Assembly (NCBI RefSeq): GCF_018614135.1 | Contig: NZ_JAGGOW010000019.1 | Coordinates: 1 to 64,000 of the forward strand | DNA length: 64,000 bases | Reading direction: 5' to 3' | From: Streptomyces sp. ISL-66 | GTDB lineage: Bacteria > Actinomycetota > Actinomycetes > Streptomycetales > Streptomycetaceae | Shown here: positions 1 to 7,988 of the stretch, in pieces | Layout: the number at the start of each line of letters is the position of its first letter | How positions within the stretch are numbered: the stretch's first letter is position 1 | Program-made: the position numbers and the translations under genes | Notes under the pieces: generated by a model | Seen by the model: only the letters and a program-made list of their open reading frames with translations | Told to the model about the DNA's origin: nothing | Database searches by the model: none

Positions 1-792
1 GCGCTCACCCGCCGCGTGGCACCCGGCGCGGCGGTCACCGCCACCGCCGCGCACGGCGGGCTCCACCTCTCCGCCCACGCCCTCGGCGACGGCCGGGCGC
101 TCGCCCTCGCCACGCCCTCGCGGGCCCCCGGCGACCACACCGTCGCCTCGGTGGCGGCCGTCCTGCTGACGCTGCTCACCGCCGACCGCCCGGCCGGGAC
201 GCAGGCCGCCGCCCTGACCCGCCTGCTGCTCGACGGGGAGCCGGGCCGGGCGCTGGAGCCCGGGCCCTGGTACGCCGTCCACGCCCGGGGCGGCGGGGAT
301 CCGCGGGCGCTGGCGGCCGCGCTGGGCACCGTACTGCTGGACCCGCGCGGGCCGGTCGTACGGCTGCTCACCGACCGCGAGCCAACCCCGCAGGCGGGCT
401 GGCGGCTGGGCGTGAGCGCCGCGGCCGCGCCCGAAGGCCTGCCCGGAGCCGACGCCCAGGCCGGGCGGGCCCTGGAACGCGCCGAGGCGGCCCGTACCCC
501 GCTGGCCCGGCACACGGACCCCGGCCTCGCGGGCCTGGTCGGCGAGGCCGAGGCCCGCGCCCACGCCGAGGCCCTGCTCGGCCCGCTCTCCCCCGCACTC
601 CGCGACACCCTGCGCGCCTGGCTGGCCCACCACGGCAGCTGGGACCGCGGCGCGGCCGCGCTCGGCGTCCACCGCAACACGGTCCGCCAGCGCATCGCCC
701 GGGCCGCCGCCCTGCTGGGCACCGACCTGGACGATCCGGACGTCCGGATGGAGCTGTGGTTCGCGCTGCGGCACACCGAGCCGGCGGGCTGA
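1..792 (+). CDS. PucR-type transcriptional regulator, C-terminal part (5' end outside window)
   Basis: The reading frame is open from the first base, so this is the 3' part of a longer gene (263 codons visible). The last ~60 residues carry the PucR C-terminal helix-turn-helix: LRAWLAHHGSWDRGAAALGV followed by HRNTVRQRI, with the typical closing segment on a D-D-P-D-x-R-x-E-L-W-x-A-L pattern. PucR-family proteins are usually DNA-binding regulators of purine or amino-acid catabolic genes, with an N-terminal sensory part that is not visible here. The central portion is alanine- and glycine-rich and resembles the variable middle domain of this family. A strong hairpin follows the stop. The target genes cannot be told from this fragment. 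Confidence 0.8.
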   Translation, partial: ALTRRVAPGAAVTATAAHGGLHLSAHALGDGRALALATPSRAPGDHTVASVAAVLLTLLTADRPAGTQAAALTRLLLDGEPGRALEPGPWYAVHARGGGDPRALAAALGTVLLDPRGPVVRLLTDREPTPQAGWRLGVSAAAAPEGLPGADAQAGRALERAEAARTPLARHTDPGLAGLVGEAEARAHAEALLGPLSPALRDTLRAWLAHHGSWDRGAAALGVHRNTVRQRIARAAALLGTDLDDPDVRMELWFALRHTEPAG

Positions 793-806
793 CCCCCGGG
801 CGCCGC

Positions 807-838
807 AGGGGCCGTCCCGGCCCGGCGGGACGGCCCCT
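807..838 (+). terminator. Hairpin terminator after PucR-type gene
   Basis: A perfect 12-bp inverted repeat (arms 807-818 and 827-838) with an 8-nt loop lies 15 bp after the stop. No T-tract follows, which is common for Streptomyces terminators. Confidence 0.6.
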
Positions 839-888
839 GACGGGAGGAGCGGATCGCGGTCCGTGACATTCGGGGCGACGCTTGGGAC

Positions 889-1380
889 ATGAACCGGCCG
901 GACAGCTCCCCGGAGCCACGGGGGTGGGGACAGCGCCCACCCCAGGGCCCGCCGCCGTACGCGTACCCGCCCCCGGCCCCGGCGCGAAGGCGCCGCCGTT
1001 GGCCGTGGTTCCTGCTCGGTCTGGTCCTGCTGCTGCTCGGCGGCTGCGCCGCCCTCTTCGCCGTCTTCGTCAACGAGGTGTCCGAGGAAGCCGCGCGGCC
1101 CGCCCGGATCACCTACGCGGCGACCGGAACGGCCGCGCGCGCGACCATCTCGTACTCGACCTGGCGGGACGGAAACCTGGCCGCGAGCCAGGTCGGTGAC
1201 CAGACCCTGCCGTGGACCAAGGAGATCGCCACGAAGGGCTTCGTCAAGGGCGGCTCGCTCGTCGTCACGCTGGGCGCCGACGGCGGCACCGCCACCTGCT
1301 CGGTGACGGTGGACGACTCGCCGCCCATCACGGCGACGGCCTCCGGCTCCTTCGCCTCGGCGGTCTGCAGCGGCTTCTAG
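889..1380 (+). CDS. Small membrane-anchored MmpS-like protein
   Basis: 163 aa. A proline-rich cytoplasmic head (residues 1-33) and an Arg cluster (RRRRR, 33-37) precede one strong transmembrane helix (about 38-61). About 100 extracytoplasmic residues rich in beta-forming Thr/Ser follow. This is the layout of MmpS-like 'transport accessory' proteins of actinobacteria, and the beta domain contains the typical Y-x-x-x-G-x-A start and paired cysteines (C-S-V-T-V-D and the final C-S-G-F). No MmpL-type RND pump is adjacent, so a transport role is not supported by context. Family assignment is by architecture only. Confidence 0.6.
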   Translation: MNRPDSSPEPRGWGQRPPQGPPPYAYPPPAPARRRRRWPWFLLGLVLLLLGGCAALFAVFVNEVSEEAARPARITYAATGTAARATISYSTWRDGNLAASQVGDQTLPWTKEIATKGFVKGGSLVVTLGADGGTATCSVTVDDSPPITATASGSFASAVCSGF

Positions 1381-1419
1381 TGCCGCGTCAGGCAACGTTC
1401 GCCCGTCAAGGAACGGCGT

Positions 1420-1475
1420 CTAGCTTTCGCGCGGCTGGTGAGGTTCACCGGGTCCCGCCGCGGGCGTGCTGCGCC
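1420..1475. repeat. Copy 1 of an imperfect ~55-bp intergenic repeat
   Basis: It starts with CTAGC and contains the 15-mer GAGGTTCACCGGGTC (1440-1454), which recurs exactly at 14465-14479 within a similar GC-rich context. It sits in the 229-bp gap before the acyl-CoA dehydrogenase gene. Function unknown. Confidence 0.4.
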
Positions 1476-1618
1476 TCACCCTGGACAGCCAGGTTGACTC
1501 CCGGGTAACTTAATCTGAGCAAGCGCTTAGACCCAAGCCATCATTTGAGCAACCACGACGGCGCGCAACCGCCTCCGCGAGAGCGGCGGCGGTTTGGCCG
1601 CAAAAGGGAGTGTCGGCT

Positions 1619-2776
1619 GTGCGCCGTACCGTTTTTGACGAGGACCACGAGGCGTTCCGCGAGACCATCCGCGCCTTCATCGAGGCCGAGGTCGTCCCGG
1701 TCTACGACGAGTGGTTCGCCGCCGGCCAGGCCCCGCGCGAGTTCTACTACAAGCTCGGCGAGCTGGGCGTCTTCGGGATCAACGTGCCCGAGGAGTTCGG
1801 CGGCGCCGGCCTGGACACCCACAAGTTCGAGGCCGTCCTCTACGAAGAGACCTCGCGCGCGGGCGTCAACTTCGGCGGCTCCGGCGTGCACGTGCTGCTC
1901 GCCCTCCCCTACCTCAAGATGCTGGCCGACGACGAGCAGAAGAAGCGCTTCCTGCCGAAGTTCGTCTCCGGCGAGGAGATGTGGGCCCTGGCGATGACCG
2001 AGCCGGGCACCGGCTCCGACGTCGCGGGCATGAAGACCACCGCCAAGCTCTCCGAGGACGGCACGCACTACGTCCTCAACGGCTCCAAGACCTTCATCAC
2101 CGGCGGCGTGCACGCCGACCGCGTGATCGTCTGCGCCCGCACCTCCGCCCCCGGCGAGAACGACCGCCGCTTCGGCATCTCCCTCTTCGCCGTGGACACC
2201 AAGTCCGAGGGCTACTCGATCGGCCGCAAGCTCGACAAGCTGGGCCTGCGCACCTCCGACACCGCCGAGCTGGCCTTCGTCGACGTCAAGGTCCCGGTCG
2301 AGGACCTGCTGGGCGAGGAGAACAAGGGCTTCTACTACCTCGGCGCCAACCTGCCGTCCGAGCGCTGGGGCATCGCCTTCGGCGCGTACGCGCAGTCCAA
2401 GGCCGCCGTCCGGTTCGCCCAGCAGTACGTGACGGAGCGCACCGTCTTCGGCAAGCCGGTCGCGCACTTCCAGAACACCAAGTTCGAACTGGCCGCCTGC
2501 CAGGCCGAGGTGGACGCCGCCGAGGCCGTCGCCGACCGCGCCCTGGAAGCCCTGGACGCCGGCGAGCTGACGGCCGCCGAGGCCGCCTCCGCGAAGCTCT
2601 TCTGCACCGAGGTCGCGCACCGCGTCATCGACAAGTGCCTCCAGCTGCACGGCGGCTACGGTTACATGAACGAGTACCCGATCGCCCGCCTGTACGCCGA
2701 CAACCGCGTGAACCGCATCTACGGCGGCACCAGCGAGGTCATGAAGTCCATCATCGCCAAGTCGATGGGCCTGTAG
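1619..2776 (+). CDS. Acyl-CoA dehydrogenase
   Basis: 385 aa from the GTG at 1619. That start is preferred because GGGAG (1606-1610) lies 8 nt upstream; an in-frame GTG at 1610 would give three more residues but has no proper ribosome site. It is an FAD-dependent alpha,beta-dehydrogenase of acyl-CoA thioesters. The substrate/FAD signature AMTEPGTGSD is at about 125-134 and the C-terminal signature reads YGGTSE. The medium-chain-type catalytic Glu (YEGT) is replaced by Gly. A Glu in helix G (SERW, about residue 248) sits where isovaleryl- and long-chain dehydrogenases carry their base, which suggests a branched or longer acyl substrate. It is followed after 34 bp by a TesB thioesterase, probably the same transcript. 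Confidence 0.92.
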   Translation: MRRTVFDEDHEAFRETIRAFIEAEVVPVYDEWFAAGQAPREFYYKLGELGVFGINVPEEFGGAGLDTHKFEAVLYEETSRAGVNFGGSGVHVLLALPYLKMLADDEQKKRFLPKFVSGEEMWALAMTEPGTGSDVAGMKTTAKLSEDGTHYVLNGSKTFITGGVHADRVIVCARTSAPGENDRRFGISLFAVDTKSEGYSIGRKLDKLGLRTSDTAELAFVDVKVPVEDLLGEENKGFYYLGANLPSERWGIAFGAYAQSKAAVRFAQQYVTERTVFGKPVAHFQNTKFELAACQAEVDAAEAVADRALEALDAGELTAAEAASAKLFCTEVAHRVIDKCLQLHGGYGYMNEYPIARLYADNRVNRIYGGTSEVMKSIIAKSMGL

Positions 2777-2810
2777 GACCCGGACGAAGAAGGAACAGCG
2801 CCTTCACCCC

Positions 2811-3689
2811 ATGAACGAGGCACTGACGACGCTCCTCGATCTGCTCGACCTCGAGCAGATCGAGGAGAACATCTTCCGCGGTATCAGCCGTTCGGCGCTG
2901 GTACCGCGGGTCTTCGGCGGCCAGGTCGCGGCGCAGGCCCTGGTCGCGGCCGGCCGTACCGTGCCCGAGGACCGCACGGCGCACTCGCTGCACTCGTACT
3001 TCCTGCGCGCCGGCGACCCCGGCGCGCCCATCGTGTACTCGGTGGACCGGATCCGCGACGGGCGCTCCTTCACCACGCGCCGGGTGGTCGCCGTCCAGCA
3101 CGGACAGCCGGTCTTCCACCTCTCCGCGTCCTTCCAGACGGACGAGGAAGGCCTCGACCACCAAGCCGCGATGCCCGATGCGCCCGATCCGCAGACCCTG
3201 CCGACGGCCGCCGAATCGCTCCCGCTCTACCGCGACGTCTTCCGCGACCCGGGCACCGTGGAGCGGCTGATCGAAGCACGCGGCGCGGTGGACCTGCGCT
3301 ACGCCACGGTCCCGCCCTGGGGCAGCGTCGGCGAGCCGGTCGAACCGCGCTCGCAGGTGTGGTTCCGTACCGCCGGCAAGCTGGACAGCGCCGATCCCCT
3401 GCTGCACACCTGCCTGGCCACGTACGTCTCCGACATGACCCTGCTCGACTCGGTCCTGCTCGCCCACGGGCGGGGCGGCTGGGCGGTCGGCGACGTGGTC
3501 GGCGCCTCGCTGGACCACGCGATGTGGTTCCACCGGCCGTTCCGCGCGGACGAATGGCTGCTGTACGACCAGGAGTCGCCCTCGGCGGCCGCCGGCCGGG
3601 GCCTCGGCCAGGCCCGCATCTGGACCCAGGACGGGCGGCTGGCCGTGACGGTCATCCAGGAGGGCGTGGTGCGCGTCCCGCGCGCGTGA
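2811..3689 (+). CDS. tesB: Acyl-CoA thioesterase II (TesB family)
   Basis: 292 aa double-hotdog thioesterase that hydrolyses acyl-CoA to free acid and CoA. The first hotdog carries FGGQVAAQAL and HSYFLRAGDP (about 36-70), and the second carries SDMTLLDSVL. The catalytic triad known from E. coli TesB (Asp204, Thr228, Gln278) maps to Asp208, Ser233 and Gln283 with the same spacing; a Ser for Thr change is common in the family. It lies 34 bp after an acyl-CoA dehydrogenase, consistent with a role in acyl-CoA turnover. Length is normal. Confidence 0.92.
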   Translation: MNEALTTLLDLLDLEQIEENIFRGISRSALVPRVFGGQVAAQALVAAGRTVPEDRTAHSLHSYFLRAGDPGAPIVYSVDRIRDGRSFTTRRVVAVQHGQPVFHLSASFQTDEEGLDHQAAMPDAPDPQTLPTAAESLPLYRDVFRDPGTVERLIEARGAVDLRYATVPPWGSVGEPVEPRSQVWFRTAGKLDSADPLLHTCLATYVSDMTLLDSVLLAHGRGGWAVGDVVGASLDHAMWFHRPFRADEWLLYDQESPSAAAGRGLGQARIWTQDGRLAVTVIQEGVVRVPRA

Positions 3690-3717
3690 GCGGGGCCGTC
3701 CGACGTACCGTCAGCTC

Positions 3718-4680
3718 ATGTCCAGCAGCAGCATGTCCGGCAGCAGCCTGCCCAGCAGCAGCGGAAGTGAAGGCGAAAGCGTCACCACGGTCGTCGTGGC
3801 CGTGGTCACCAACCTCGGGATCGCGGCCGCCAAGGCGGTCGGCGGGGTCGTCAGCGGATCGAGCGCCATGCTGTCGGAGGCCGCGCACTCCGTGGCGGAC
3901 ACGGTGACCGAGGTCCTGCTGCTGGCCGCGCTGAAGCGCAGCGCGAAGCCCGCGGACGAAGCGCACCCGCTGGGCTACGGGCCCGAGCGGTACATCTGGG
4001 CGCTGCTCGCGTCGATCGCGACCTTCGTCGGCGGCGCGGTGTTCGCGGTCTACGACGGCATCCACACGCTGGTCCACGGGGAGGACCCGGGGAACCCGAC
4101 GCTGTCCTACATCATCCTCGCCGTCGCCTTCCTGCTGGAGGGCTACTCGCTGCTCGTCGCCTGGCGGCAGGTCAAGGGCGAGGCGGCGCGGATGCGGGCG
4201 CCGCTGGGGCTGTACGTGAAACACACCCCGGACACGGCGGTGAAGGCCGTCCTGCTGGAGAACGTGGCCGCGCTGATCGGCCTGGCCCTGGCGGCGGGCG
4301 GTCTGCTGGGCGCGCAGCTCACGGGCTCGGGCGCGTACGACGGGGTGGCCTCGCTGCTGATCGGTCTGCTGCTGGTGTGGGTGGCGTGGGAGCTGGGCCG
4401 CTCCAACGCCCGGTACCTGATCGGGCGGCCGCTGCCGGCGGGGATGCGGGCGGAGGTACGGGAGGAGCTCCTGTCGGTGCCGCACATCGAGGCGGTGCTG
4501 GAGCTGACCACGCTGGTGCAGGGGCCGGCGGAGGTGCTGATCGCCGCCAAGATCGACTTCCATGACCTGGCGTCGGCGAGGCAGGTGGAGGCCGCGTGCG
4601 AGGAGGCCGAGGCGCAGCTTCGGGAGCGGTTCCCGGCGATCCGCCGCGTGTACCTGGACCCGACCCCGACTCCTTCTTGA
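3718..4680 (+). CDS. Cation diffusion facilitator (CDF) family transporter
   Basis: 320 aa. A Ser-rich N-terminus (residues 1-20) is followed by a CDF transmembrane domain with six predicted helices and a short cytoplasmic domain from about residue 215. Helix II carries the metal-binding signature SEAAHSVADT (53-62; His57 and Asp61). Members exchange divalent metals (Zn, Fe, Mn, Co) for protons. The exact metal cannot be read from sequence. Several in-frame ATGs near the start (3718, 3733) leave the true N-terminus uncertain. It follows tesB by 28 bp and may be read through from it. Confidence 0.88.
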   Translation: MSSSSMSGSSLPSSSGSEGESVTTVVVAVVTNLGIAAAKAVGGVVSGSSAMLSEAAHSVADTVTEVLLLAALKRSAKPADEAHPLGYGPERYIWALLASIATFVGGAVFAVYDGIHTLVHGEDPGNPTLSYIILAVAFLLEGYSLLVAWRQVKGEAARMRAPLGLYVKHTPDTAVKAVLLENVAALIGLALAAGGLLGAQLTGSGAYDGVASLLIGLLLVWVAWELGRSNARYLIGRPLPAGMRAEVREELLSVPHIEAVLELTTLVQGPAEVLIAAKIDFHDLASARQVEAACEEAEAQLRERFPAIRRVYLDPTPTPS

Positions 4681-4696
4681 CGCGCCGCTCGCACGG

Positions 4697-4735
4697 CCCG
4701 GCCCCTGGGGGGCCTCCCCCCGCCCGGGGGCCCCT
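4697..4735. terminator. GC-rich hairpin region between convergent genes
   Basis: Overlapping inverted repeats of G and C runs (for example six G, CCT, six C at about 4707-4721) fill the gap between the CDF gene and the convergent phosphatase gene. This is a plausible bidirectional terminator, but several foldings are possible. Confidence 0.35.
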
Positions 4736-4813
4736 CCCAGCGGTAGCCGGCGGAGCTTGCGGCGCTGGGGTCCGGGGGCTGGTCCCGGTCAGCGGCGCCG
4801 CGCGCGGGAACCG

Positions 4814-5620
4814 CTACAGCAGGCCCGCCGCGTCCAGGAGGTAGGCCACCATCGGGTCGTAGAAGCGCGGATCGCGGACGTGGTCGTCCAGGGGGACCGC
4901 CACCTGGAGGGTGCCTTCGGCCTCCGCCAGGAAGAGCGCCGGGTCGTTGCAGTCCGCGTAGCCCACCGCGTCCAGGCCGCGCTGCGCCGCGCAGCCCGCC
5001 CAGCCGTGGTCGGCGACGACCAGGTCCGGCTGGGGCCGGTCGTGCGCGGCCAGGCCGTCCAGGATCGCCGCCATCGGCGCCGGGGAGTGGGTGTGCCACA
5101 GCGTCGCGCCGCGCTCCAGGACCGCGACGTCCGCGAACTGCCACACCGAGCCCTCGTCGGCCACCAGACCCTGCGGGATCACCACGATCTCGCAGCCGGC
5201 CGCGCGCAGGGCGGCGGCCGTGGCCCGGTGGACGTCCAGCAGGCCTCCCGGGTGGCCCGTGGCCAGCAGCACGCTCTGCCGGTCCAGCGCGGCCTTGTGC
5301 AGCCGCGCCGCGAGACGGTCCAGGCCGGCCACCGTGAGCTCCGGGTCGATGGTGTCCTGGCCGAAGCGGTGGGCGACGTCGTCCACGACCCCGCAGCGCT
5401 CCGCCATCACCGCGAGCACGTCCTGCTCGTCCGTCCAGCGGTCGCCCAGCTCCAGGCCGAGCCAGTAGTGCCGGTCGCCGTTGGCGAGTTTGCGGTAATG
5501 CGCGAGGTTGTTGTCGCGCGGGGTCGCCACGTCCCCCGCGATCCTCGTCCGGACCAGGTGGTCGACGAGTTCGGCTCGGCTGGGGACAGGCGTCTCTATC
5601 GGCTTCGGCATGCGGCCCAT
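4814..5620 (-). CDS. Putative phosphatase, Streptomyces conserved family
   Basis: About 268 aa from the ATG at 5620; a second ATG at 5611 gives 265 aa, and neither has a clear ribosome site. I recognise it as a protein conserved in Streptomyces and usually annotated simply as a phosphatase, but no classical phosphatase motif stands out. Visible conserved-looking stretches are TPRDNNLAHYRKLANGDRHY near the N-terminus, LLATGHPGGL in the middle and VADHGWAGCAAQRG towards the end, with His/Asp/Gly-rich loops. There is no signal peptide, so it is probably cytoplasmic. It runs convergent to the CDF gene and starts 56 bp after the stop of the upstream TetR gene, so the two may be co-transcribed. Confidence 0.6.
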   Translation of the reverse strand: MGRMPKPIETPVPSRAELVDHLVRTRIAGDVATPRDNNLAHYRKLANGDRHYWLGLELGDRWTDEQDVLAVMAERCGVVDDVAHRFGQDTIDPELTVAGLDRLAARLHKAALDRQSVLLATGHPGGLLDVHRATAAALRAAGCEIVVIPQGLVADEGSVWQFADVAVLERGATLWHTHSPAPMAAILDGLAAHDRPQPDLVVADHGWAGCAAQRGLDAVGYADCNDPALFLAEAEGTLQVAVPLDDHVRDPRFYDPMVAYLLDAAGLL

Positions 5621-5676
5621 TCTGCCGCCGCCCGCCCGGAGCCGTCCCCTCCATCCCGACCAGCGGACGAGCCCCG

Positions 5677-6255
5677 TCACCCCGACAACGCCCCGAAGGC
5701 CCCGTTGACGAGCCGCCGCAGCAGGGCTTCCATCGCCTCCCGGCCGAGCGCGGCCAGGTGCGGGGTGGAGTTCAGCAGGCCGAAGACCGCGTGCACGCAG
5801 ACCCGTACCTCCACCTCGCCCACCTCGGGATGCAGTTCCCGTACGACGTCGACCCACAGCTCGACGTACTGGCGCTGCAGCTGCCGTACGAGCTTGCGGT
5901 CGGCCTCGCGCAGCCGGTCGAGCTCCCGGTCGTGGAGGGTGATCAGCGCCCGGTCGTCGAGCGCGAAGTCGATGTGGCCGTCGATGAGGGAGGCCAGTAC
6001 GCCGGACGGGTCGCCGGCCGCCGCCTCCACCCGTCGGCGGCCGCCGGTCAGCAGCCGCTCGCTGATGCCGACGAGGAGCTCGGCGAGCATGGCGTCCTTG
6101 CCCGCGAAGTGCCGGTACAGGCCGGGGCCGCTGATGCCCACGGCGGCGCCTATCTCGTCCACGCCGACGCCGTGGAAGCCGCGCGCGGCGAAGAGGCGGG
6201 CGGCCTCGTTGAGGATCTGCTCGCGACGGGTCGGGGCGGCCGCTCTGGTGCTCAT
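5677..6255 (-). CDS. TetR-family regulator of the adjacent catabolic operon
   Basis: 192 aa. The N-terminal TetR helix-turn-helix occupies about residues 12-55 (AARLFAARGFHGVGVDEIGA, then GISGPGLYRHFAGKDAML). The C-terminal ligand domain is all-alpha and of normal length. It is divergent from the methylcrotonyl-CoA carboxylase operon, and the 100-bp gap holds two near-identical 16-bp palindromes (6279-6294, 6310-6325) fit for binding two TetR dimers. By analogy with other TetR regulators beside acyl-CoA carboxylase operons, it probably represses both directions until an acyl-CoA intermediate accumulates. That effector is inferred. Confidence 0.88.
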   Translation of the reverse strand: MSTRAAAPTRREQILNEAARLFAARGFHGVGVDEIGAAVGISGPGLYRHFAGKDAMLAELLVGISERLLTGGRRRVEAAAGDPSGVLASLIDGHIDFALDDRALITLHDRELDRLREADRKLVRQLQRQYVELWVDVVRELHPEVGEVEVRVCVHAVFGLLNSTPHLAALGREAMEALLRRLVNGAFGALSG

Positions 6256-6278
6256 GGGAATCCATTCTAGACAGGGCC

Positions 6279-6294
6279 GTTAGCGGTCGTTAAC
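6279..6294. promoter_or_regulatory. Operator palindrome O1 for the TetR regulator
   Basis: GTTAGCGGTCGTTAAC, a 16-bp imperfect palindrome in the divergent promoter region. It is nearly the same as the site at 6310-6325. Confidence 0.65.
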
Positions 6295-6309
6295 CTAAGT
6301 CCCACATGC

Positions 6310-6325
6310 GTTAACGCTCATTAAC
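6310..6325. promoter_or_regulatory. Operator palindrome O2 for the TetR regulator
   Basis: GTTAACGCTCATTAAC, 31 bp centre-to-centre from O1 (about three helical turns). It lies 30 bp upstream of the carboxylase start, where it would block transcription. Confidence 0.65.
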
Positions 6326-6355
6326 AGGCGTGTACCGAGCAAGGGAGCTCGACCG

Positions 6356-7972
6356 ATGCAGCAGGCACCAGTGCTGGCGAGCGCCGCCGACCCGGCGTCC
6401 GACGCCTGGCGGGCCAACGAGGCCGCCCACCGCGAGCTCGCCGAGGGCCTGCGCGCCCGGCTGGAGGCGGCCCGGCTCGGCGGCGGGGAGAAGGCCCGGG
6501 CCCGCCACACCGCGCGCGGGAAGCTCCTTCCCCGCGACCGCGTGGACGCCCTCCTCGACCCCGGATCGCCCTTCCTGGAGCTGGCCCCGCTGGCCGCCGA
6601 GGACATGTACGGGGGCGCGGCCCCGGCCGCCGGGGTCATCGCGGGCATCGGCCGGGTCAGCGGCCGCGAGTGCGTGATCGTCGCGAACGACGCCACCGTC
6701 AAGGGCGGCACGTACTACCCGATGACCGTCAAGAAGCACCTGCGGGCCCAGGAGGTGGCCCTGGAGAACCGTCTCCCCTGCCTCTACCTGGTCGACTCGG
6801 GCGGCGCCTTCCTGCCCATGCAGGACGAGGTCTTCCCCGACCGCGACCACTTCGGCCGCATCTTCTACAACCAGGCCCGCATGTCGGGGGCCGGCATCCC
6901 GCAGATCGCCGCCGTCCTCGGCTCCTGCACGGCCGGTGGCGCGTACGTACCGGCCATGAGCGACGAGGCCGTCATCGTGCGCGGCCAGGGCACGATCTTC
7001 CTCGGCGGCCCGCCGCTGGTGAAGGCGGCCACCGGCGAGGTCGTCACCGCCGAGGAGCTGGGCGGCGGCGAGGTCCACTCCCGGACCTCCGGCGTCACCG
7101 ACCACCTCGCGCAGGACGACGCGCACGCGCTGCGGATCGTACGGAACATCGTGGCGACCCTGCCCGCGCGCGGGGCCCTGCCCTGGTCCGTCGAGGCTCC
7201 CGAGGAGCCCAAGGTGGACCCGTACGGGCTGTACGGGGCGGTCCCGGTCGACTCCCGCACCCCCTACGACGCCCGCGAGATCATCGCCCGGCTGGTGGAC
7301 GGGTCCCGCTTCCAGGAGTTCAAGGCGGAGTTCGGGCAGACCCTGGTGACCGGCTTCGCCCGGATCCACGGCCACCCGGTCGGCATCGTCGCCAACAACG
7401 GCATCCTCTTCTCCGAATCGGCCCAGAAGGGCGCGCACTTCATCGAGCTGTGCGACCAGCGCGGCATCCCGCTGCTCTTCCTCCAGAACATCTCCGGCTT
7501 CATGGTCGGCCGGGACTACGAGGCCGGCGGCATCGCCAAACACGGCGCCAAGATGGTCACGGCGGTGGCCTGCACGCGGGTCCCGAAGCTGACGGTGGTG
7601 GTGGGCGGCTCGTACGGCGCGGGCAACTACTCCATGTGCGGGCGGGCCTATTCGCCGCGCTTCCTGTGGATGTGGCCCAACGCCAAGATCTCGGTGATGG
7701 GCGGCGAGCAGGCCGCGTCCGTCCTGGCCACGGTCAAGCGCGACCAGATCGAGGGCGCCGGCCAGGAATGGCCGGCCGAGGACGAGGAGGCCTTCAAGGC
7801 CCCGGTCCGGGCCCAGTACGAGGCGCAGGGCAACGCCTACTACGCCACCGCGCGGCTGTGGGACGACGGGGTCATCGACCCGCTGGAGACCCGGCAGGTG
7901 CTGGGACTGGCCCTGACCGCGTGCGCGAACGCCCCCCTGGGCGACTCCGGCTTCGGCATCTTCCGCATGTGA
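6356..7972 (+). CDS. Methylcrotonyl-CoA-type carboxylase, beta (carboxyltransferase) subunit
   Basis: 538 aa crotonase-fold carboxyltransferase that moves CO2 from biotin to an acyl-CoA. Typical methylcrotonyl-CoA carboxylase beta features are [20 protein letters not shown] in the N-half, the oxyanion loop [15 protein letters not shown], and [16 protein letters not shown] with [13 protein letters not shown] in the C-half. An upstream AAGGGAG (6341-6347) supports the ATG at 6356. It leads a four-gene operon with the biotin carboxylase, HMG-CoA lyase and an acyl-CoA dehydrogenase. This is the leucine/isovalerate route; a methylglutaconyl-CoA hydratase is the one step missing here. Propionyl-type substrates cannot be excluded, but the HMG-CoA lyase neighbour favours methylcrotonyl-CoA. 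Confidence 0.92.
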   Translation: MQQAPVLASAADPASDAWRANEAAHRELAEGLRARLEAARLGGGEKARARHTARGKLLPRDRVDALLDPGSPFLELAPLAAEDMYGGAAPAAGVIAGIGRVSGRECVIVANDATVKGGTYYPMTVKKHLRAQEVALENRLPCLYLVDSGGAFLPMQDEVFPDRDHFGRIFYNQARMSGAGIPQIAAVLGSCTAGGAYVPAMSDEAVIVRGQGTIFLGGPPLVKAATGEVVTAEELGGGEVHSRTSGVTDHLAQDDAHALRIVRNIVATLPARGALPWSVEAPEEPKVDPYGLYGAVPVDSRTPYDAREIIARLVDGSRFQEFKAEFGQTLVTGFARIHGHPVGIVANNGILFSESAQKGAHFIELCDQRGIPLLFLQNISGFMVGRDYEAGGIAKHGAKMVTAVACTRVPKLTVVVGGSYGAGNYSMCGRAYSPRFLWMWPNAKISVMGGEQAASVLATVKRDQIEGAGQEWPAEDEEAFKAPVRAQYEAQGNAYYATARLWDDGVIDPLETRQVLGLALTACANAPLGDSGFGIFRM

Positions 7973-7988
7973 CGTGAGGACCTCACTG

